A stretch of 64,000 bases of DNA from an uncultured Planctomycetia bacterium (GTDB lineage: Bacteria > Planctomycetota > Phycisphaerae > Phycisphaerales > SM1A02): assembly GCA_937871505.1 (NCBI GenBank), contig CALMPF010000008.1:1-64000 (forward strand), read 5' to 3'. The translations under genes and the position numbers were made by a program. Numbering within the stretch: the first letter of the stretch is position 1; every line of letters begins with the position of its first letter. Under the pieces are notes generated by a model. That model did not search any database. It saw only the letters and a list, made by a program, of their open reading frames with translations, and had not been told where the DNA came from. This document shows, in pieces, positions 26,497 to 34,134 of the stretch.

Positions 26497-27074
26497 GGCG
26501 GGGATATGCGATTCTCGCGGCGATCATCGCGCGGGTCTCCGGCGCCGAGTACACCGAGTACCTGCGATCGGCGCTCTTCGAGCCCGCGGGAATGCGCAGC
26601 ACCTGCTTCACCGGAGATGCGCCGCCGTCGGGCGCGACGGTGGCGATCGGCAGCTCGGCGAGAGGTCCCTCGCGCTCGGCGCTCGAGCATCCCTACGGGA
26701 GCTTCGGTTACCAGTACCGCGGGATGGGCGGCGTCGTCTCGACCGCCTGGGACCTCTGGCGGCGGGATCGCGCGCTGCGCGGCGACGCGGTGCTCGCTGC
26801 CGAGTCTCGCGAGGCGCTCTTCGCACCGGGCCCCGGCAGCTACGGACTCGGCTGGTTCGTCGCGGGGTCAGGCGTTCCGGGCGATCCGAGGATCCAAGGG
26901 CATGGCGGTGGCGTGCGCGGCTTCACCTGCGACCCGAGGCGCTATCCGGACTTCGATGGAGCGCTGATCGTCCTCTGCGACAGCGACTCATGGCCGATTG
27001 GTCTGATTGTCGCCGCGCTCGAGAGGGCCTTGCTCGCGGAGGGAGACGCCGCGGATCTCGACCTCGCCGCGTGA
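26497..27074 (+). pseudogene. Truncated class C beta-lactamase-like serine hydrolase
   Basis: The translation from about 26500 reads GYAILAAIIARVSGAEYTEY, LRSALFEPAGM and continues to the stop at 27074 through GMGGVVSTAWDLWRRDRAL, GPGSYGLGWFVAG, IQGHGGGVRGFTC and FDGALIVLCDS. These are the second half of the beta-lactamase/transpeptidase-like family: 'YSNxGYxLLAxIIExVSG', 'GGLxSTxxDLxR', 'YGLGW' and 'HxGxxxGF'. The N-terminal half with the catalytic SxxK and the Tyr of YxN is absent; the sequence upstream encodes the DUF6288-like protein in another frame. It has no proper start codon until ATG 26592, inside the domain. It is best seen as the remnant of a deleted gene. Confidence 0.75.
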
Positions 27075-27137
27075 AAGCCATGGCCAGCTCAGGCCGCTGT
27101 CCAAGCGCCCGAGCGGGCGCGGCGGCCCGCGGCGGTG

Positions 27138-27752
27138 ATGGCCGTGCCTGTGCCCGCCGAGGGAGTGCCCTTCCCGATGCAGCAAGTCTCCGCGCGCGTC
27201 GAGGACCGGTTGATTCGCGTCGAGCGTTCGTTCGACGGCCTCGGCCCCGGGGGAGGGCGTGTGGTGACGACCTCGCCGACGGTGGTCCTCATCGGGCCCG
27301 AGGCAGCTCGACCGGCCGAGCGGCGCCCCGAGAAGGAGCGCGAGGGCGCGATCGACCGCCCGCGAGCCGCGGCGGACGAGAGCGGGCCGGCGCCATACCT
27401 GGTTGCAGAGCTCGGCGCATCCGAGGCGCGAGCGATTGCAGGACGGCTCGACGCGGCGATCGAACTCGCGACGCGCAACGAGAAGGTCGCGCGCGCGGAG
27501 GTCGAGCTGGTCCTTGCTTCGCGTCCCTATGGCGAGGGGCGGGACGGGGCGATCCTCCTTCCCGCGGATGCTCAGTGGATCGTCTGGCCGGAGTACCACG
27601 GCTTGGACATGCAGGACCGGCCGTTCGTCGATCATCGCCTCTGCCTTGTGCTCTCGGACGACCGTCGGAGTTTCGCGCCCGTGATCGTGAAGCTGCCCGT
27701 CGCAGCGGCTCGATCGCTCCGGGACGAGTTGAGGGCTGCGGCCGCCGAGTGA
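27138..27752 (+). CDS. Protein of unknown function
   Basis: The product has 204 residues. It begins MAVPVPAEGVPFPMQQVSAR and contains a charged linker (RPAERRPEKEREGAIDRPR), then LVAELGASEARAIAGRLDAAIELATRNEK, AEVELVLASRPYGEGRDGAILLPADAQWIVWPEYHGLDMQDRPFVDHRLCLVLSDD and FAPVIVKLPVAAARSLRDELRAA. The second half alternates strands and helices and has a Trp-Pro-Glu-Tyr-His stretch. No signal peptide, membrane segment or known domain is recognised. GTG 27135 or ATG 27138 may start translation. It lies in the same frame as the hydrolase fragment before it. Confidence 0.45.
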   Translation: MAVPVPAEGVPFPMQQVSARVEDRLIRVERSFDGLGPGGGRVVTTSPTVVLIGPEAARPAERRPEKEREGAIDRPRAAADESGPAPYLVAELGASEARAIAGRLDAAIELATRNEKVARAEVELVLASRPYGEGRDGAILLPADAQWIVWPEYHGLDMQDRPFVDHRLCLVLSDDRRSFAPVIVKLPVAAARSLRDELRAAAAE

Positions 27753-27916
27753 TGCCGGCGCCGTGGCGTCCGCGGACGCGGCGCGTGCCGGAGCAGGGCC
27801 TCGGCGGAGGTCGACGACGGCGGCACTCGCTCCCGGCCGGCTGCCGGTCGAGGTCTCCTCGGGGCGCAGACCCGGCTTCCTCCGGTCGGAGTCGCGCGAC
27901 CGTGCCTTCGGCGGCG

Positions 27917-27922
27917 TACCCT
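27917..27922 (+). promoter_or_regulatory. Start-proximal -10 element TACCCT (prfB)
   Basis: TACCCT ends 7 bases before ATG 27930. A leaderless message would remove any upstream ribosome binding site from prfB. Confidence 0.6.
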
Positions 27923-27929
27923 GCCGCCC

Positions 27930-29046
27930 ATGCACTTCGAAGCCCACGGTTCCATCGTCGCCGATCTCGAGGCGCGGATCTTGACGATCCGCGACTCTCT
28001 TTGACTACGACACGAAGCTGAAGCACCGCGCCGAACTCGAAGGGCGGATGAACGACCCGGAGTTCTGGAACGCGCCGGAGCGCGCCCGGCAGGTGATCGA
28101 CGAGTTCAAGCTCGTCAAGGCGCAGACCGAGCTCCTCGAAGCCGCCATCGCCCGCTTCGAGGATGCCAAGGTCGCCCTGGAGCTCGCGAGGGACGGGGGC
28201 GATCGGGCGCTCCTCCAGGAGGCCGACCAGTCGCTCTTCGAGCTCCAGCAGGAGATGGAGAAGGTCGAGCTCCAGACGCTTCTGGCGGGCCGGCACGATC
28301 ACCGCAACTGCTTCGTGACGATCCGCTCCGGCGACGGCGGCACCGAGGCCGAGGACTGGGCGGAGATGCTCGACCGGATGTACCTCAACTTCTGGCGGAC
28401 GTTGGGCTGGAAGGTCGAGGAGATCAGCCGCCAGTACGGCGCCGAGGTCGGGCTCGCCGAGGTCTCGTACCACATCAGGGCTCCGTACGCCTTCGGCTAC
28501 ATGAACTGCGAGCGCGGCACGCATCGCCTTGCGCGGGTGAGCCCCTTCAACGCCCAGGGCAAGCGGCAGACGAGCTTCGCGACCGTGGACGTCACGCCGG
28601 AGTTCGAGGAGACCAAGCTCGAGATTCCCGAGAAGGATCTCGAGATCACCCCGTTCGTCCGGGCCAGCGGCCCCGGCGGACAGAACGTGAACAAGGTCGC
28701 CTCCGCGATCCGGGTCGTGCACATTCCGACGGGGATCATGGTCGTCGCGAGCACCTATCGCGATCAGCCCCAGAACCGCAAGCAGGCTCTGGCGGTGCTC
28801 CAGGCGAAGCTCGAGCAGCTCGAGGAGGAGCGCCGACAGCGGGAGCTCGACGCCGCGACCGGCGGTCGGATCACCGTCGACAAGGCTGGCTGGGGAACGC
28901 AGATCCGCTCCTACGTGATCTACGACAACCGCGTCAAGGACCACCGCACCGGATTCGAGGTGATGAACCCGCAGTGGGTCCTCGACGGCCACCTCGAGGA
29001 GTTCATCGACGCGGAACTGAAGCGGCGTCGGTCGGAGCGGAACTGA
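27930..29046 (+). CDS. prfB: Peptide chain release factor 2, expressed by +1 frameshifting
   Basis: Translation from ATG 27930 runs 24 codons to TGA 28002-28004; the main frame begins with GAC at 28003 and continues to 29046, giving 371 residues. The joined protein reads ...TIRDSL-DYDTKLKHRAELEGRM..., the normal RF2 N-terminus. The codon-recognition tripeptide SPF (LARVSPFNAQGKRQTSF) and the GGQ loop (ASGPGGQNVNKVASAIRV) identify RF2, which reads UGA and UAA. Frameshifting at CTT-TGA-C lets low RF2 levels raise its own synthesis. The main frame alone would begin at ATG 28048 and lack 40 residues. The start is supported by a TACCCT element. Confidence 0.95.
27999..28005 (+). promoter_or_regulatory. 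prfB: Programmed +1 frameshift site CTTTGAC of prfB
   Basis: CTT TGA C is the canonical slippery codon, in-frame stop and following C of bacterial prfB genes. The codons before it read ATC CGC GAC TCT, so the purine-rich internal Shine-Dalgarno element found 3 bases upstream in Escherichia coli is not present. Confidence 0.9.
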
Positions 29047-29108
29047 GCGTCGAAGTGCGAGTCGATTCACTTCGGGCGCGTCGGGTCGGGCCGAGCGTGC
29101 TCGCCGCG

Positions 29109-29723
29109 TCAGCTCGGTTCAGGAAGTCGGCTCGACGCATCGCCCGAAGACGCATCGGCTGAGGTCACGGGCCGCGACTCGCACGTCGCCGACGTCGTCA
29201 TCATCTCGCTCACGCGTTCGAGGACGGAGAGCAGGTGCAGGCGATCCCAGTCGGGGATGCGGGTGAGCCCCGCGCGGAAGGCGTCCGGGAGGATCGGCGG
29301 CGACGTCGCCAGGAGCGTCTGCCCTGCTGTCGTCAGGGAGAGCAGCGTCGCGCGACGATCATCGTCGCTGCGCGTCCGCGTGACCAGACCGCGCGCGACC
29401 AGGCGATCGACGATGCCGCTCACGGTCGCGTGGCTGAGGTGGATCGAACGGGCGACGCCGCCCATCGGCGCCGGCTGAAGCCGCGCCACGGCACGCAGCA
29501 CCGCGAGCTGCGGCCCGGTGAGGCTGCATCGATCGAGCAGGTGGCCGGAGTGGAGTTCGATCGCCCGGAAGACGTGTCGAAGGGCCATCGCGATCCGATC
29601 TTCGAGCTCTGCCGATGTCGGGACCGCCGCCGGCGCGGCGGGCGGGATCGCCGCGGGAGCGGCAGGCGGGATCGCTGCGGCTGCCGGGGGCGTCGTCTGC
29701 GAGTTCGTCTCGGGGATCGTCAT
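29109..29723 (-). CDS. MarR-family transcriptional regulator
   Basis: The product has 204 residues. The N-terminus is a repetitive Pro/Ala stretch (PPAAPAAIPPAAPAA). The winged-helix core follows: HLLDRCSLTGPQLAVLRAVARL, then the recognition helix VARSIHLSHATVSGIVDRLVARGLVTRTRSDDDRRATLLSLT, with the wing DDDRR typical of MarR proteins. The C-terminal dimer helix is short and ends in a Ser-rich tail. It overlaps the transporter gene by four bases (ATGA) and is the last gene of the ABC operon, which suggests that it controls that operon, possibly in response to osmotic signals. Confidence 0.85.
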   Translation of the reverse strand: MTIPETNSQTTPPAAAAIPPAAPAAIPPAAPAAVPTSAELEDRIAMALRHVFRAIELHSGHLLDRCSLTGPQLAVLRAVARLQPAPMGGVARSIHLSHATVSGIVDRLVARGLVTRTRSDDDRRATLLSLTTAGQTLLATSPPILPDAFRAGLTRIPDWDRLHLLSVLERVSEMMTTSATCESRPVTSADASSGDASSRLPEPS

Positions 29724-31498
29724 GGGCGTGTTCCGTCGACGGCGGCGCCGGATCGTCGGGCCGCGATCACCTCGATCATGCGGAACGCACCTCCGATGAT
29801 CACCGCCATCATTGCCGCGGGCACGGCGCCGAGCAGGGTGAGCCGCGGGTCGTTGCGGGCGAGGCCCCGGGCGATGAAGTCGCCGAGTCCGCCCGCTCCG
29901 ATGTAGGTCGAGAGCGTCGCGATCCCAACCGTCAGGATTCCGGCCGTTCGCAGGCCCGCGAGGATGAAGGGCGCGGCGAGCGGCAGCTCGACTCTGCGCA
30001 AGCGCTGGCCGCGCGACATCCCCATGGCGTCTGCGGCGAGGGTGATCGACGGGGCCACGTTCGCGAGTCCCGCCGCGGTGTTCACGACCACCGGAAGCAG
30101 CGCGTAGAGGATCAGGGCCGCCACTGCCGGGAGGAAGCCGAGCACCCCGAGGAGCGCGAAGAGGAACGCCAGCATCGCGAGACTGGGGATGGTCTGCACG
30201 ATCTCGACTGCGCCGAGCACCGCGGGCCGCGCGCGCCGGCTTCGATGCGCCCAGATCCCCAGCGGGATCCCGATGGCGATCGCGGCAGCCAGCCCCGCGC
30301 CGACGAGCAGGAGGTGCTCGACGGTCCGCGCCGCGAGCTGGTCGCGACGCTCCCAGGCGAGCTGGAGGAGCCCGGGTCGAATGCGGGCGCGAAGCGAGGC
30401 GATGGCCCCGGGGCCGCCTCCATCCGCGCGGCTTGCGTCACTGGCATCGTCGACATCGCGCCCGCCCCCCGAGCCACCCGGGATCCGGCCGCGCCGTGCG
30501 TCGATCCACCCCTGCGCCACCTCGGCGACCGACCGGCCGCCAAGGTCCACCTCCGCGTTGAGGCGACGCATCGTCTCGTCGTCGATGGTGCCGGCGAGGG
30601 CTGCGAGCGTCTCGCGCAGCTCGGGATGGCGCACCAGCGCATCGCCGCGCACCACCGGCGCGGCTCGATATGAGGGGAAGACGCCCAGGTCGTCCTCGAG
30701 GATCGCCATGGTCTCCGGATCGAGGCGAGGATCCGTCGCAAACCCCGCGATGACGTCGACCTGGCTTCGAAGCAGCGCGTCGTACATCAGTCCTGGGTCG
30801 AGATCGACGCTCCGGGCGAAGCGCGCCCCGAGCAGGCGCTGGAGCTTGGGAAGGCCGTCGGGGCGCTCGGAGAACTCAGCGGTGAAGCCGCCTGCGAGCC
30901 CGCCCGCATGAGTGTGAAGATCTGAGATCGCTTCGAGCCCGAGGGCATCGGCCATCTCGCGGCGCACCGCGAGTGCGTAGGTGTTGTCGAAGCCGATCGG
31001 TGGAAGCCACTCCAGGTCGAACTCGTCGCGGTAGATCGAGGCGACGAGACGGTGGGTCGCGCCCGGATCGGCCTGCGGTTCGAGGCCGAGTATTGTCACG
31101 AGCGCGGTTCCTGTGTACTCGACGTAGAGGTCGAGTTCACCGCGCCGCAGCGCCGCGTGGCAGACGTCGGTTCCTCCAAGCCCAGCTCGACGACGGACGA
31201 GGAGGCCCGCATCCTGCTCGATGAGCCGGGCGGCGATCTCGGTGAGCAGATGCTGCTCGGTGAAGGCCTTGCCGCCGACGCGGAGCGCGGCGTCGGCCGT
31301 CGCAGGCAGACGCGGTGCCGCAACCAGCCAGGCCGCCACCGCGAGCGCGATCCACCCCGCGCGGGCGAACGATGCCCCCCGCAGAGGAGTCTGGAGCGAG
31401 CCGCGACCGGCTGCATCCGGCGAAGTCGACCGCGCGCGGCGATGGCTGCCCTTGCGTCGCAGCGGTTCGCCCCGTGCGGACCAGCTCAAGCGCCGCAC
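29720..31498 (-). CDS. Osmoprotectant-type ABC transporter: substrate-binding domain fused to permease
   Basis: The product has 592 residues. An N-terminal anchor (GWIALAVAAWLVAA) is followed by an OpuAC-like binding domain (about 72-330: ALRVGGKAFTEQHLLTEIAARL, ELDLYVEYTGTAL, GLEAISDLHTH, FSERPDGLPKLQRL, VIAGFATDPRL). A charged linker then leads to a five-helix permease (about 395-580) with VEIVQTIPSLAMLAFL and the EAA-type loop AADAMGMSRGQRLRRVELPLAAPFILAGLRTA. It resembles OpuCB/OpuCC or EgtU-like systems. The usual fusions have the permease first and the binding domain last; here the order is reversed. It overlaps both neighbours, so all three are cotranscribed. Confidence 0.85.
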   Translation of the reverse strand: MRRLSWSARGEPLRRKGSHRRARSTSPDAAGRGSLQTPLRGASFARAGWIALAVAAWLVAAPRLPATADAALRVGGKAFTEQHLLTEIAARLIEQDAGLLVRRRAGLGGTDVCHAALRRGELDLYVEYTGTALVTILGLEPQADPGATHRLVASIYRDEFDLEWLPPIGFDNTYALAVRREMADALGLEAISDLHTHAGGLAGGFTAEFSERPDGLPKLQRLLGARFARSVDLDPGLMYDALLRSQVDVIAGFATDPRLDPETMAILEDDLGVFPSYRAAPVVRGDALVRHPELRETLAALAGTIDDETMRRLNAEVDLGGRSVAEVAQGWIDARRGRIPGGSGGGRDVDDASDASRADGGGPGAIASLRARIRPGLLQLAWERRDQLAARTVEHLLLVGAGLAAAIAIGIPLGIWAHRSRRARPAVLGAVEIVQTIPSLAMLAFLFALLGVLGFLPAVAALILYALLPVVVNTAAGLANVAPSITLAADAMGMSRGQRLRRVELPLAAPFILAGLRTAGILTVGIATLSTYIGAGGLGDFIARGLARNDPRLTLLGAVPAAMMAVIIGGAFRMIEVIAARRSGAAVDGTRP

Positions 31499-32280
31499 CG
31501 CGGACCGCTCCCTGCGTCCTCACGCAGATTCGGGATCACCATCGCCGCCTGCGCTTCCACGTGGTGCACCAGCGACTCGACGAAGCGATCAGCCGGCGCG
31601 GTGCGAAGGTCCTTCCACGAGCCGAGCTGAAGCAGGCGGCCCTCGTGCATCACGCCGACGCGATCGCCGAGCCGGATCGCCTCCATCGGGTCGTGCGTCA
31701 CCAGGCAGATCGTGGTTCCCGTCCTCGAGCGGATCGTCTCGAGCTGCGTGTGCAGGTGCGTGCGCACCACGGCGTCGAGGGCGCCGAACGGCTCGTCCAT
31801 GAGGAGATGTCCAGGGCGCGCCGCGAGCGCCCGGGCGATGCCGACACGCTGGCGCTGACCGCCGGAGAGCGACGCCGGTTGCCGTGTCGCGAAGAGGGCC
31901 GGCTTCAGATCGACGAGTTCGAGCATCTCCTCGGCGCGCCGGCGCCGGTCCTTCCGGCTCCACCCGAGCAGCCGCGGGACGACCTCGACATTGGCCAGAA
32001 CCGACAGGTGGGGAAAGAGCCCCACATCCTGAAGGACGTAGCCGATCGACCGTCGCAGCGAGAGAGGATCGGATGCCGCGACTGGAACGCCGTCGACCGC
32101 CACGTCGCCTTCATCCGGGCGGTCCAGCGCGTTGACCAGACGGAGGAGCGTCGACTTCCCGCTTCCCGACGAGCCCAGCAGGGCCACCGTCTCGCCGTCG
32201 GCCACGGAGAAGGTCACGTCGCGCAGCGCCCACTCAGACCCTCCGTCGTACGACCGGCTTACGCGGCGAAACTGGATCAT
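31486..32280 (-). CDS. Osmoprotectant-type ABC transporter ATP-binding protein
   Basis: The product has 264 residues with all ABC motifs: Walker A LLGSSGSGKSTLLRLVNAL, Q-loop YVLQDVGLFPHLSVLANV, signature SLSGGQRQRVGIARALA, Walker B HLLMDEPFGALD and switch His in CLVTHDPMEAIRLGDRVGVM. The 'NALDRPDEG' and 'MEA..LGDRV.VM' stretches resemble OpuCA/ProV-like ATPases. It lacks the C-terminal CBS domains of ProV and OpuCA, so the osmotic sensing linked to those domains would have to be elsewhere. ATG 32280 is chosen; it heads the operon and the permease gene begins inside its last 13 bases. Confidence 0.9.
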   Translation of the reverse strand: MIQFRRVSRSYDGGSEWALRDVTFSVADGETVALLGSSGSGKSTLLRLVNALDRPDEGDVAVDGVPVAASDPLSLRRSIGYVLQDVGLFPHLSVLANVEVVPRLLGWSRKDRRRRAEEMLELVDLKPALFATRQPASLSGGQRQRVGIARALAARPGHLLMDEPFGALDAVVRTHLHTQLETIRSRTGTTICLVTHDPMEAIRLGDRVGVMHEGRLLQLGSWKDLRTAPADRFVESLVHHVEAQAAMVIPNLREDAGSGPRCGA

Positions 32281-32338
32281 CTGGCGTCGAACCGACGCGG
32301 ATGGGTCGACATCTCCGCGATGCGTCAGTAGAACAGTA

Positions 32339-32367
32339 CAAGTATGGCACTCTGCCAACCGTGCCAA
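32339..32367 (-). promoter_or_regulatory. Promoter with overlapping dyad upstream of the ABC operon
   Basis: On the reverse strand TTGGCA (32367-32362) and TACTTG (32344-32339) are separated by 17 bases and look like -35 and -10 boxes. The spacer and the -35 box lie in an inverted repeat, TGGCAC-N10-GTGCCA at 32345-32366, which fits an operator for the MarR protein encoded at the end of the operon. The surrounding 150 bases are clearly less GC-rich than the rest of the window. Confidence 0.45.
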
Positions 32368-32495
32368 ATGAGTCGTGTGCGACAGAATGTACGTCAGAAA
32401 GTCCCATTGCAGCATCGAGAAAGTCTGAGAATCTTCATGAATCTCATGGATCCATCGCGTAGACTTCAACCGTTCTCACGGAAGCCACGCAGATC

Positions 32496-32518
32496 CAATC
32501 AGTCGTACGCAACTGACT
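32496..32518. promoter_or_regulatory. Second short dyad in the divergent intergenic region
   Basis: TCAGT and ACTGA flank CGTACGCA, forming a small inverted repeat between the ABC operon and the methyltransferase gene. It may be a regulator site; support is weak. Confidence 0.25.
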
Positions 32519-32600
32519 GAACCGATCGGTGATCGCGGAGACGCGTGGCGACCTCGGCCAAGCTCCGAACTTCTTGCCCGCGCGCGAACCGCAATCCACC

Positions 32601-33425
32601 ATGCCCACGACTCCCACGACTCCCACGACTCCCACGACGCCTTACGCACCCCGAACGACGGCTTCGACCCGCACGACCCCCTCGGTCAGCCGGGTCAAGC
32701 TCGTCGACCTCGCCCTCCCGCATCCGAGGCTCCGTCTCGAGCAGGACGACGAGTGGGCCGTCGTCCGGCAGGGCACGCAATGGACGCGGATCAGACTGCA
32801 TGATTACGACGCGGTCTTCGCCATCCCCGGGCTCTATGACCTCTGGATCTATGACGTCCTCGGGTGCACCTCGCCGCGCCGCGTCCGGCTGCTGCTCGAT
32901 CGCGCGCTCGCCGACGCCGGAGTCGATCCTGCCGGACTCACCGTGCTGGATCTCGGCGCCGGCAACGGCTGCGTGGCCGAGGAACTCGCGCGGAGCGGGA
33001 TCACCCGCTTTGTGGGCGTCGACATCGCTCCCCAGGCTGCGGTGGCCGCCGGGCGTGATCGCCCCGATCGCTACCTCGACTACGTCGTCTGCGACCTCAC
33101 CGACCTCGACGGTGCCGATGGACGCCGCCTCGCGAAATTCCGGTTCAACGCGCTGACCTGTGTCGCCGCGCTCGGGTTCGGCGACGTACCGCCGGATGTC
33201 TTCACCGCTGCGCTCCGCCTGCTCGATCCAAGCTCATGGGTCGCCTTCACGCTGAAGACCGAGTTCGCCGAGGACGCCTCACTCTCGCCCTTCGCGACCC
33301 TCGTGAAGTCCCTCGACGAGCGCGGTGAACTGCGCATCGTCGCGCGCGAGAACTACGTCCATCGGCGCAACTCCGCGGGCGATGCGATCCAGTACACCGC
33401 GTTCGTTGCGCGGACGAAGGTCTGA
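32601..33425 (+). CDS. Class I SAM-dependent methyltransferase
   Basis: The product has 274 residues. The N-terminus is a simple repeat (PTT)4 encoded by a 9-bp tandem repeat. The body includes LHDYDAVFAIPGLYDLWIYDVLGCTSP, then motif I TVLDLGAGNGCVAEELARSG, motif II FVGVDIAPQAAVAA, and a post-motif with FRFNALTCVAALGFGDVPPDVFTAALRLL. The substrate is unknown; the arrangement resembles small-molecule methyltransferases. ATG 32601 or GTG 32529 may be the start; neither has a ribosome binding site. It is divergent to the ABC operon. Confidence 0.75.
   Translation: MPTTPTTPTTPTTPYAPRTTASTRTTPSVSRVKLVDLALPHPRLRLEQDDEWAVVRQGTQWTRIRLHDYDAVFAIPGLYDLWIYDVLGCTSPRRVRLLLDRALADAGVDPAGLTVLDLGAGNGCVAEELARSGITRFVGVDIAPQAAVAAGRDRPDRYLDYVVCDLTDLDGADGRRLAKFRFNALTCVAALGFGDVPPDVFTAALRLLDPSSWVAFTLKTEFAEDASLSPFATLVKSLDERGELRIVARENYVHRRNSAGDAIQYTAFVARTKV
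32604..32638 (+). repeat. 9-bp tandem repeat coding Pro-Thr-Thr
   Basis: CCCACGACT occurs nearly four times directly after the ATG. Slippage would change protein length by three residues per unit without changing the frame. Confidence 0.8.
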
Positions 33426-34134
33426 GCAGGGAGGACGCCACCCGCTCGTCAAGGAGGCGCGGGGGTGTCGGCCGCGGGCTCTCTGCCGGTTCTGGAGGTT
33501 CCGGGGGGTTCCCGCGGGTCCTCGGCAGATCGGGCGGGGAACGGACCGATCTCCGCCTCTGTCCGCGGCGATGAGCGCGCGGCGAGCGCGGGGCTGGCGA
33601 GCGCCGCGTGGGTCCGGGCCCGGCATCGAGCAAGCGAGGGGGCTCGTCAGCGAGCACGCGAGAGCGGGGGCTCGAATCGCCGTCTTCGCCCCTTGGAATC
33701 GAGACGCGGGAGTGGTCGCTCGATCCTCGCCGCGCCTGGCAGCGGGCGGCTGCCAGCGGGCGCCTGGCACCAGGCAGCCGGCGCGACGTGGGAAGGGTGC
33801 CTGCTGGCGAAGCGAGCCGGGCGCCTCGATGGCGCGCACGCCTGACTCCAGCAGCCTGTGGCGAGAGTGTTGTGTAGGCGAGGGCGAGGGGCGCTCGAGC
33901 TCGATGCGCGCACCGACCGCGGGAGCCCCGACGCCGCGCGCCGGAGCGGCACGTCCCGCCGGCGTACTGGACCGCGCCCGGGCCACACCGAGCGGTGCGC
34001 CGAAGCCGCCTTGGTCCACGAAGGGGTCGCCACGCGGTGCCGCGCGGTGCGGCGCTGTGAGGAACCCAACGCACGCTCGACCACGGACACCCGCCGTCGG
34101 TTTCTGGCGGTCCGCCGGCGCCCGGGCGCGGGCG
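33426..34134. other. Gene-free stretch
   Basis: About 700 bases without a convincing gene. Translations on both strands are Arg, Ala and Gly-rich low-complexity sequence. A small perfect hairpin GCCTGG-CA-CCAGGC lies at 33762-33775. Nothing else is recognised. Confidence 0.5.

Noticed and set aside
33426-34134. Plus-strand gene of up to 384 residues through 33325-34479
   Set aside because: It overlaps the methyltransferase gene out of frame, is Arg/Ala/Gly/Pro-rich throughout and has no recognisable domain or start signal.
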